A stretch of 64,000 nt of DNA from Rhabditophanes sp. KR3021 (lineage: Eukaryota > Nematoda > Chromadorea > Rhabditida > Alloionematidae): assembly GCA_963281155.1 (NCBI GenBank), contig CAUJLY010000004.1:124001-188000 (forward strand), given 5' to 3'. The position numbers and the translations under genes are program-made. Positions 22,785 to 33,443 of this stretch are shown piece by piece; position 1 is the first letter of the stretch; each line of letters begins with the position of its first letter. The notes under the pieces were generated by a model. The model was given only the letters and a program-made list of their open reading frames with translations. It searched no databases and was not told where the DNA came from.

Positions 22785-24560
22785 TTAAAGTGTCATATCT
22801 CTGAAAAGTTCCTCAAAAGTTTTAGGATCTTTCACAATTTTCATAATTGCATTTTTGACAATATTAACTTTTGATTTAACTTCAGTATTCGACAAAACGG
22901 TATGATATTGGTTTGTCCAATTTATATAAGTTTTAATTTCGGTTTTAGCATTAGGCATAAATTCGCTACTTAAATTATACTTACTTGATTTAGCTTCAAT
23001 TTCTTCTTCAATTTCTCTTACGATGTCTTCACAAGTGTTTTTAAGTTCATGGGCTTTTTTGAATTCTTCTGTCCTTTTACAATCATCTTTAAATTCTGCA
23101 ATGATTTTGTCAAGTTCTTCTTGAGTCATTTTGGACGGATTTTTTTCAATAGTACTAGTGGGAAATTTGGTATTTTTGTCAATTATGAAATGCATCCTTT
23201 CCTTGCTAATTTTTATACCTAATGGCAAAGGTACTACATCTTCCAAGCATATCTTTTCAGAACGTTGCAGTTGACTAGAAGACATTTGGAACGCGTAAAT
23301 AGCTGCCCCAACAGCCACAGCTTCATCGGGATTTATGGATTGAACCATTTTATCTGGTGCAAAATATTTACTCAATTGTTCCTTAACCTTAGGGACTCTT
23401 ATGGATCCACCTACTAAAAGAACCTTATAAATGTTGTCTTTTGTTAACTTGGCTTCTTCCAAAGCCTGATCTATTGGTTTATCTATTCTAGCAAAAAGCT
23501 CACTGCATAAACTATTAAATATTTCTCTTGTAATTTTAATTTGAATATCAATTCCGTTTATAATGTTTGGAACAATTATGTTTGCATTCTGCATTATAGA
23601 TAATGTTCTTTTTGCCTTTTCGCATTCAACTTTGAGCTTTGCTTTTGCTCTAGAATCATCTAAAACGTCTATGCTATATTTTTTCACAATTTCTGCTATT
23701 GCATACTCCAGAATAACAGAATCAAAGTCACTGCCACCTAATTGCATATTAAATATTCGAAGTAATTAAAATTAGACTTACCTAAATGGGTATCACCTGA
23801 AGTTGACAAAACTTCTATATTGGAATTATCAATTCTAACAATAGATACATCCAAGGTCCCTCCACCTAAATCAAACACTAGGACCAATCCATTAACTGCA
23901 CCTTTATTGTCGTGAGCATATTGCAGTACAGCGGATGTGGGTTCGGTTAATACTTTCAAAACTTTAAGTCCTGCGATTTCTCCAGCATTTTTGGCCGCTT
24001 GTTTTTGACAATTATTAAAGTAAGCCGGAACAGTGATAACGGCTTCAGTGATTTTGCAACGTAAAAATTGTTCCGCAGTTTTTTTTAAGTTTTTTAAGAC
24101 ATGAGCTGCAATTTCTTCTGGTGTATATAGTTTTGTTTTTTTGCCATCTGCTTCATTTCTCTCTACGGAAATTAAACATCTATCATCTTTACCATTTGTT
24201 ACTTTAAAAGGATAATTCTTTACATCGCCTTGAACGATAGGATCCGTATATATTCGTCCTATCAATCGTTTGCTATCTAAATACATAAGTAATTATTATT
24301 AATTCAAAAAGGTTACCGTAAATAACATTGGTCGGAGTAATAGCACGCATGTCCAATGCCGCTTGTCCCACTAATATTTCAGCGTCCATAAAGCAGACAA
24401 CTGATGGCGTTGTTCGTAACCCTTAATTAATTTAGTTTAAAAACAATAGATAATCTTTCTTACCATGTTCATTTGCAATTACCATAACCTTTTGATCTTT
24501 ATAAACTGCTACACATGAATAAGTTGTTCCTAAGTCAATTCCAATAGTATATGATGCCAT
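22785..24560 (-). CDS. divergent Hsp70-like protein lacking the substrate-binding beta domain
   Basis: Four exons (24560-24464, 24421-24317, 24276-23782, 23737-22785) with introns of 42, 40 and 44 nt join to 549 residues. The nucleotide-binding domain is complete: [60 protein letters not shown] and [17 protein letters not shown]. The interdomain linker reads [11 protein letters not shown]. About 25 residues later (near residue 431, position 23143) the chain jumps to [19 protein letters not shown], which aligns with the start of the helical lid. Roughly 90 residues forming the peptide-binding beta-sandwich are absent, and there is no EEVD tail. Canonical cytosolic Hsp70 has about 640 residues. 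An acceptor (ATATTTTCAG) 31 bases before the ATG suggests trans-splicing. Confidence 0.92.
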
Positions 24561-24730
24561 TTTTTAACTCTTTCAATTGTTTCAAACTTTCTGAAAATAT
24601 GTTATGAATGAGTTAGCAAATTGTGGAATATATTAAAATACATAATGCATTTGTTTGATTGCGAAGAGCTAATGACTGTTTTCAAAATGCTAAATCGAAT
24701 CGTTTTATTCTTTTAACCTTATCTTATCAC

Positions 24731-24926
24731 TCTAATATTTCTTTATAGTATTTGCATCAGCACTATTTTTCTACATAATTTCATTAATGTACTTTGTTTA
24801 TTCAACTATATGATCAGAAGTTAATAACTTTAATATTTCTTTATAGTATTGCATCAGCACTATTTATCTGCATACTTTCATTATTGTATGTTGGTTATTC
24901 ATTGATACAGTCAGAAGGTAATAAGA
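24731..24926. repeat. 98-bp tandem duplication, two diverged copies
   Basis: Copy one starts near 24731 and copy two near 24829. Both begin with TAATATTTCTTTATAGTA and share GCATCAGCACTATTT. They differ by scattered substitutions and a one-base gap. Non-coding. Confidence 0.8.
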
Positions 24927-25625
24927 CAAGTATTGCGACAATTACTCGTAATAACAGAAGTTCATAAAATTAGATACCTTTTTCGTTTGGATATCACTCA
25001 TGAAAAAATGAAATAGTCCATGTTTTAATTTAGATTATAAATTCCATCAAAATATTATGATAGGGCATTTATAATATGTTTTATTTTGTGGTACATATAT
25101 TAGATTATTGTATCATTTGTATTTTTAAAATAATATCTCAACTGAGTTATGTTTAACTTTTCATCAAATAAATCAGTCCTTTCCAGATTTACATAATGCA
25201 AAAATCATCTAAGTATACCCAACGTGAGAATACCAAAGTTGAGTAACAAACAGTGTTGATAGATTCAACACAATCATGTATAGGTTAACCAACAATCCAG
25301 ATTTTTAATTATCTTTAAACGTAGTTTGTTTAAATGGATGACTTTAAACTATGTGCAGAATATTATGCAAGCATTTATATGATTAGTGGCATACAAATAT
25401 TCTTCTCAACCATGTTTTTTTGTCAAGTGAAAAGCATACCTTAAGAAGGTAATCCATTTATTGCAAAGTTATGTGCGTTTCATTATTACATCTGTTTTAC
25501 TTTTTATTTAATAAAATATTTACTTTAACTGCCTAAATTTAGTTGTAATGCAATAATAAAGTTCAAAAGTTCTTTTTTGATGATTAACACTTACCTTGCC
25601 AATTATTAAATTAACGAAAAGCTAC

Positions 25626-25697
25626 TCACATTCAAGGGAATCGAACTCTGGTCTCATACGTGGCAGGCGCGGATACTCACCACCTATCATTAAAGAA
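25626..25697 (-). pseudogene. tRNA-like pseudogene (Asp-like body, GCC anticodon loop)
   Basis: The minus strand shows a D-arm-like GATAGGTGGTGAGTATCC, an anticodon loop CTGCCAC (GCC, glycine) and a T loop in GAGTTCGATTCCC. The anticodon and T stems have mismatches, and the 5' end does not pair with the 3' AATGTGA, so no acceptor stem forms. The D region resembles tRNA-Asp while the loop is that of tRNA-Gly. A decayed copy or a tRNA-derived repeat is the best reading. Confidence 0.55.
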
Positions 25698-26441
25698 TAC
25701 TTTATGCTTGAGTTATGTCGACATTGGTATAAACGTTGGCGTAGTCTTTAAAAGTTGACATAATTTAAAAAAAGATATAAATACTGAATAGATGATGATT
25801 CACCAGTTTAGGATGTTTTTAATAAGATCATAAACAATCATGATCATTAGGACATTATCTCTAAGTTCGGCCGATGCATGAAGCTTATCAGATGGGGTGG
25901 TGTCATCAATTATGGCAATACTGGTAAATTATAAATTTTATATTTCATTAACAAATGCATCTTTAGATGGGAGAGTAATCGACTCTGTTGCTAATAATAA
26001 AAACACACCTGCAATTAAAAGTCCCAATAAACTTGTATTTGAAGATCCAAATTGATAAAGCATGCATTTAAATAGTGGAGATGAATCTACATTTGTTTTG
26101 CTACTTGAATTGATGAAACACTTTTGTATTACATCAAGAGAAAACAACTATGTTTGCTATCAATATTGCTTTATCATTTGAATAGAACTAATAATTAAAT
26201 ATATTAAGTATGTAAAAAGGGTTAAAAAATGTTTGATAAAAGTATGACATTTAATTTTACACCAAAATGTTTTAAGATGTTTAATTAGATGTATGGATGA
26301 GTCAAATGACTGGCATACATATCTAGAATGCAATGTTTGCAGATTGAAAAATTTAAAAGAGCACAAATGAATGAAATTTATTAATTAATATTTATTATAT
26401 AAACAATTTAACAACACATATAATTTATAGTAGTAGAAAAT

Positions 26442-29400
26442 CTAAGACCCTTCTGTGTATAATGACTTCTGGAACATAATTCCTCTTTTGACTTTTTGAG
26501 ATATAGCTTCAACTCTAGCAGACAATCTTTTATCTTGGATGTAATCTGCAGCTTTGACCATGTCCTTGAACATTTCCATCGTCCTTTGAAACAATCTGAC
26601 AATGCTTCCCTCTGGAATAGTTGTAAGTTTGAGAATCTCACATAATGGTACATCCTGAATCCAGAGGTAAGCGATCTCCATTCCTGAATAGCATACAATT
26701 TCAATGTAATCCTCGTATGTAGCATTGTGTTTTTTGTGTATCTCTAACATATTGTCATTTAGAGTAGTAAACAACTTTTGAACCATCATTAATTCTTCTT
26801 TTGGAGCGCGAACATTAGCAGCATCCACCCTATTACTGATTGGATAATCTCTCCTTCCTTCGAGAGCAAATATTGAGAACAGAGCCATAATACATTCATC
26901 GGATAATGGCTCAATCATGTTGTTCATTACCATCTCAGAGATCATAAGTTCCTAAAATATCAATTATTAGTTTAAAATTTAAAAAGTTGTTAGCTTACAT
27001 AATAATGAATGTGACAAGCAACTTGTCCTTTCTGTGTCACCATCTCAAACTTATCAATGTGCCCAAGTTCAGTCAAAACCTTAATTTTCGAATTGTATTC
27101 ACCCATCAAAATCAAACTTTCATTTTGCTTTTTCTCCAATTCAATTACCCTGTCGCGATGAAGAGTAGCTGTACAGAAATTGTCAAAATGATTGATCAAA
27201 TCAGGACATCTGCACAAATTCTTATATAAAGTGATCATCTTCTCCCTAGCAAACTTAAACTTCTTATACAACGCATTAATTTCAGAATTCTTTGAGGGTA
27301 CATTATACCCAGGCATCAAGAATGTATTTGGAGGGACAGTTTTGGAACAGATGAATCGTTGAAGATGACACAACTCCATTACCGCTCTTTTAAAATACTT
27401 GCCGTCGATGTTTAATTTGTGACCGTTATTAGAGATGTAATTCCAGTCTGCCCTGAAAGCTGTTTTATATTCCAGACGACAAACAAGTTCTTGAACAGGA
27501 AAGTCTTGAATAATAAATAATTCTACATTCGATTCTTTAATATTTCTCTCTGTTGTTTCAGGATGAGAAGAAATAGTCGCTTTCATAGTTAGCTTCAATG
27601 CCCGGATAAGGACTTTTTCCTCACGACTGTTTTTGAACTTCTCTAACCATTCATGCATACCTGCTCTGTCTTTCTTATTGATAATAGTTGCAACAGAAAC
27701 AACTTGAACACTGCCATGGTAAGTGATATTAACAATATACCCAACTGCATTAGTAATTCCAATCTTGGCAAAGTTAAACAAAATGAACTTTCCCTTTTCA
27801 ATTAAGCTTTCGTACCTAAAATATCCGTGTCTTCTGTAGATATCCGTTCTTAGCTCACAATACTCCTCAATTGCAGCATAGTAATCCAAGAGCGAGTCAT
27901 CTTCTTTGACTGAGATACTTTGCTCAATTCCACAGATGCCACAATCAACTTTTTCCAACTTTTCAAAAACTTTCTCTAACTCCGACAGTTTCAAAATTCT
28001 TTCCCCATCGTGGCGAGCAGAAATTTTCTCAGCGAATGAATTTGATAGCATGTTCTCAATGCTTAGATTTTCTCCAGATCTCAAAAGAGACAACATCATT
28101 CTGTATGTGATCTTAAACTTGGACTCCAACAAAGTAGCTTTCCCAGTCAAGATCCCCTTTAGTAAGATGTAGTCCATTGATTTCCGATTCCTATTCATAA
28201 TGACTACATTTCCAACTATATCTTGACCTCTTCTGCCAGATCTTCCAGCCATTTGAATGTACTCAGTGCAAGTTAGAGGCCTAAGACTTTTGCCATCATG
28301 CTTGTCTAACGAGTCAAAAACAACCGTCTTGGCAGGCATATTGACTCCCATAGCAAAAGTTTCCGTAGCAAAGAGTACCTTGATAAACCCATCTGCGAAT
28401 AACATCTCAATCATTTCCTTCATGATAGGAAGAATGCCGGAATGGTGGATGCCAAAGCCTCTCTCAGCAGACTCGACTATCTTCTTAACTTGTGGAATGT
28501 CTCTGTCAGCTTCATCTATCGTTGCCAGGCACTTCTTCAAAAACTTCCTTATTTGAACCTTCTCACCACTTGTAGTCAGATCCTCCGTATAAAAAGCGTC
28601 AATGTACTCATCACAAACATTTCTTGAGAAAATAAATGTTACCACTGGAACCATATTTTCCTTGTACAAATAGTCAATCAAATATTTGTATGTAGTGATC
28701 CTGTTTTGCTTTGACATTTCAGAACGTCTGTTTGTACTTGTAAATTCTTTTTTAGCATAAACATTCTCAGCTCTTTTAGGTAATAATTTAGATTGTTGTT
28801 GCAAAACGTCCTGTGCTTCTTTTTCGACTATGTTATTATCAACCACCTTTTCTTTCTGTTTGATGATGAATTTCGGTTTTTCTTTGACAAGAGGTGCTTC
28901 TTCACAAACAGCTTTTACAATCCTTAATTCATCTTTCTTACCATTAGTACTCAGTTCCACATCTTTATTGACAACTTCCTTTTCTACCTTGCCCTCCTTC
29001 GTGTGTCCATCGACATCAGCATTCATTTCAATTGATTCCGAACACTCTCCTTTCACCAATAAAGTGTTTTCCACGGCTGGTGTATTACTAGAATAAGTCG
29101 CACCATCTTGCAAGCTATTTGATTCTATCCTCTGTATAAGGGAACAATCTGATCCGACCTCCTTGACACTATTCAGCAACTCGTGCACTGAGTGTGTTGA
29201 ACTTTCTTTACCATCTACAATTCCATCCTCTAATTTGGTGTCCACCAAAATAGCTGTCTTCAATTTAGCAACTACACCTTCCACGGCCTTTTGACTGGAA
29301 TCGCTTCCTTCAGTTTCCCATTCTTCCTCGGAAGGTTTTTGTTTCTTTCCATCAATTTGAGCAATACCAACTTTATTTTCCTTGATACCCAAAATAGGTT

Positions 29401-30866
29401 CACTTCTATCACTAGGTCTCTTTTTATCATCTTTAGATTTGGCGGTTTTTTTCACAATAATTGAAGGATGCATGTTACTTTTCCCAAGCTGCGGAAAATT
29501 TTCACAAACTTCAGCCGATTGCTGTGGGCGGTTTTGCACCATCTCTGCCCATTTCCTCATTTTCAATCCCGATTCGGCAGTGGACGCTGTCTTATTGTAC
29601 AAATAGCCCGGATCGCAACATTTGTTCGCGTCTTTTGCCGTCTCTGTTTGGAGTTGAGGAAAATCAATGGAAGCGGCAAAATAAGGCGTTCTTTCCTTTT
29701 TATGAATCCCACCACTCTTCTGGGCTTCATTTGTTTTTTTTGGCCCACCCAAAGTCACTCCCTGATTCCTGATTCCAACCTCGGCTTATTGCGAATTGTT
29801 TTGGAGTAGTACCATTCCTTTGTGTTCCATCTTGCTCCCTTGCCTCCATTAAATTATTTTTCTCAGCCAAAAAGTTCAAAATTGTTGGAGGTTCCCTCAC
29901 ATTTTGATCTTCCAACCCATTTTTGACCCATCCTTGCGTGTTCCACTTGGATTGACAGTCGACCAAATGATTGTTAAATTCGTCTTTTTCCACCACACGA
30001 TTGTCATCCCTTGCCAAGACATATCTGCCTCCCTCATCTTTGGTAACACAACCAGATGCCATAGCATCGCAAATTTTGCCATACCTCAAGCTGTCAATTA
30101 AGTTGTCTCCATCATAAAGCTTTTCAATCCATCTATTTGTTTCACCGCTCCACCCACAATACAAAGAATGGATGAGAGGAACGGGACGCATTGACGTTTG
30201 TACCACATACACGTCGATGTCCTTCAACCTTCCCACCCAATCTGCGAATTCCATGCAATTGGGTACGGTTGCGGAGAGCATGATAATCTTGACATCTCGC
30301 GGCAACATGATTAGCACTTCCTCCCATACGTGACCCCTGTCTTCATTATTGATGTAATGTACCTCATCAAAGACAACGACATCCAAGTCGTGGATCTTCT
30401 CCGACCCTTCAAACAACATAGACCGCAAAATTTCAGTAGTCATGACCAGGAGTCTTGCTTCTTCATTAATTTGATAGTCACCCGTCATAAGCCCTACATC
30501 CTTGAATTTGTTTCGGAAGTCACGGAACTTCTGGTTGGATAAAGCTTTGATGGGGGAGGTGTAGATTGCCCGTAGGTTTCTTGATAAAGCCTTTTGAATG
30601 GCATGCTCGGCAACGACCGTCTTTCCAGCTGAAGTGTGAGCAGCCACGAAACAGGATTGATCTTCTTCGATACAGGCAACTGCTTTCTTTTGGAAGGGAT
30701 CTAATTCAAATGAATATTTGAGTTCAATTCCTTCAAAGTGCTTGTCATACAATTGTAAGGCCTGAACTTCGTCTAGACATCTAGCATGGGGATAGTCATC
30801 AACGGAAGCGCTTATTCTCAAGATGGCTCCTTGGTCGTTGGCCTCACCCTCCATCATTTCTTTCAT
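26442..30866 (-). CDS. skih-2: SKI2-like exosome-cofactor RNA helicase (SKIV2L/SKIC2)
   Basis: Main exon 30866-26999 plus last exon 26951-26442 (47-nt intron, phase 0). The main exon changes frame at an A8 run (29741-29734); allowing one base there gives about 1458 residues. RecA1 carries AAHTSAGKT (about 75-83), DEVH (166-169) and SATVPN. RecA2 carries [37 protein letters not shown] and [14 protein letters not shown]. Arch, winged-helix and ratchet regions follow to the end ([10 protein letters not shown]). SKI2 feeds mRNA into the cytoplasmic exosome as part of the SKI complex. Two oddities: the helicase core begins at about residue 50, without the usual N-terminal arm, and RecA1 and RecA2 are separated by about 475 mostly charged residues. 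Acceptor TTATTTTTAG lies 4 bases before the ATG. Confidence 0.93.
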
Positions 30867-33443
30867 ATTCCTAAAAATAACAAAGGAATCATCAAAATTG
30901 GAGTGAAATAATTAAGTAAAAAGACACGTATGCTAACGAAAGTAAATATAAAATAACCAAAAACAACCATTTGTAATGAGAATTTGAATACAAATATGCA
31001 TTATATTCAAATAATTAGTTTAAGATTGGGACGAAATACACCGTTTTTGGGGGTAGTGACAATTCAAAAGAAGATACAAGGTAGTAGGGTGAAGATTAAT
31101 GCTGTTTTTATAGGATATATTGTAATGTGTATATTTTGGACAAAATAAAGATAAGTAAGGGAAGGTCCAAATATTTGGGCGGTTGTCAGTAATTTTTAAG
31201 AATTGGAAAAAGTGTTGAATATGTTGACTGGTACAATTCTATAGATTATGAATGGATAGATGAATATAATGAAATAAGTGTCATTGTTTGAAACTCATTT
31301 TTGTAAGCCCAATGTCATATAATAGTTTAAAGTATGGTCCGGCTTTAATAAAATACAAAATGAATAACTTTATTTCTTAGATGATTCTCAACCGAACATG
31401 CGTATCTTATCAAAAAAATCATTTGAAAGTTGACTACCTCTATATAGTTTTATTAATTTTTGAATGATAAAATATAAATAATTAATGAAAAACTTTATTT
31501 CTTAAATGACTCCCAACCGAACATATGTATCTTATCAAAGAAACCATTTGAAAGTTGACTATCTCTATATAGTTTTATTAATTTTTGAATGATACAATGT
31601 AAATAATTAGTGAAATATTATCTGACGAATGTCTTTTAATGAACGTTATCAAAGACACATTTTTTTGAACTAGCCGAATACACGGCTTCGCTGCGCTTAT
31701 TGCAGTTTTAATGCTCTTTCGAATAATTACCATACCGTCGTTATGCAAACATTTTAGATTTTTGACCTCATCTTGACTCTACCGGTAGAGATTGAAAAAA
31801 TAGCCCAATAAAAAAAATGTGGCTTCTTTTAGCACTATGACACCTTTTCAAAACGGCTTCAGATTCAATTTAGATGCATTCCTGGCAAAAATCACTATTT
31901 TACGCTTATTTTCTTTTATAATATAAAAAATGTTTATTTGTTGTTTGATAAACAATAAAAACGTCTTTACATATTGTTGTAAAAACGATTTGACCCAAGG
32001 CAACTTTCTTTTAATAAGGGCATATATTACATTCAAATGATTTTTGATTTATTACAAATAAAGTAGTATGTGGTACCTTTAACAGACTGGACCAAGATCT
32101 TGGCAAATATTCGGTGTGCTTATGAAACCTAATAATACTCAATATAATGATACACTATAAAAGATTAATTACACTCCAATTCTTTTGACACCAAATGTTT
32201 TTTGGTGCTTTTAATACGTAAACTGGTTAGGTTTAGAAGATCCTAAGAAGCATATGACTGCGGATATTTAACAAAGATAGTATTTTATTTGGATTTAATT
32301 GCCCGTTTCAATTTGGGATTTTCTTGTGCATTTTACAACTATGTTTTCTCCTTCCTTTCAAAATAATTACTTTGCTTTAGAAAAAGTGATCAACCTTCCG
32401 GAGAATAGACAATAAGCAGAGTTACAAAAAAAGCTGTTGGAATTTTAAGATACGGTGAGGAGCTTCTGCTCTTGAGTGTCGTCATCATCTCTCTATGTTA
32501 TTACATTGTTTTTTTATTTTTGATTGAAGTAAACATTGATTTTCTCGAAAAGTTTCAAATCAATTGGAAACTTTCTTATCCCAAACTGAATAAAAAAATT
32601 AGAAATATTTGAGTGTGTTTGTTGCTCAAAAGCAAAATAGTATCTATATTTTATATTATTAAAAACGTTTATTTCGTTTATTATCAGTAATCATTAGGTC
32701 TTGTTTGTTAATTTGAATACAATTTTATACTTTACAATGAGCTAAAGGTTATTCTCAACAATTTGTTATAGACTAAAAAAGTTTAAAATATCACCTTACA
32801 GTCGGTCATAACCTCTATAGATATCAATTACTAAAATAAAAGCTACTCCATTAACAAGTCCAACTGCCACTTTTTTAACGACATCTAAAAAATATTAAAT
32901 TCAATCCCATTAATCACTTACTATAAACATCTATCTGGTCTATTTTCTGTTGGGTCCCCAAACTACAAAAGTAGCCTACTATGCCAATATCAATTATCCC
33001 TACTTCCAGTCACCCACCAAACAAAATAATCTAATGAATATAGAAGATAATATATATCCGCTCATACTATCAATAAATAACAGTGAAAAGCCATCACATC
33101 AAATACTTCTGGTCAATCTAATTCTACTACTCATTTATACTTGCCGAACCTGTTGCCACAAAACTCTAGCTAACAAAATTGTTTAGAGCAAGAGAGACAC
33201 AAATAAATATATATAATACATATATCTTTAGATATTCGATTGTGATCAACATTATGTTAAGAGTTGCTTTAGTTGTGTTTATCTGTTAAATTTATCACAT
33301 CAATTTTGATGCTTTAGCCTTTGTGAGGGGGAGAGGTTCACATTTTGTAGGGAAATTAATTGACTAATATTTATTTTTTGCTATTTTAGCCTGATACATT
33401 GGTTTGAAAGGTAATTATCATTGGACAAACTACATTTCCTAAG
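30867..33443. other. intergenic between SKI2 and the giant Ig gene
   Basis: Divergent promoter region of 2.6 kb. I searched the minus strand for extra 5' exons of SKI2 and saw none that are convincing. It contains a 125-bp tandem duplication. An acceptor CTATTTTAG at about 33390 precedes the 5' UTR of the plus-strand giant gene. Confidence 0.45.
31359..31608. repeat. 125-bp tandem duplication, two copies
   Basis: Copies at 31359-31483 and 31484-31608 share long blocks such as CATTTGAAAGTTGACTA and TCTATATAGTTTTATTAAT and differ at about a dozen positions. Non-coding, with no transposon ends seen. Confidence 0.85.

Larger units (their letters stand above)
24561..26441. other. intergenic upstream of Hsp70-like gene
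   Basis: It contains the Hsp70 promoter side, a 98-bp tandem duplication and a tRNA-like pseudogene. A minus-strand open frame at 25938-26147 has a hydrophobic segment (SLLGLLIAGVFLLLA) but no splice or family support. I did not identify a convincing heat-shock element by eye. Confidence 0.4.

Noticed and set aside
25938..26147. Small minus-strand protein with one hydrophobic helix
   Set aside because: No splice signal, family match or conserved context; only a single open frame.
30867..33443. Missing N-terminal exons of SKI2
   Set aside because: I looked for minus-strand coding segments with donors and saw none convincing; left as an open question in the findings.
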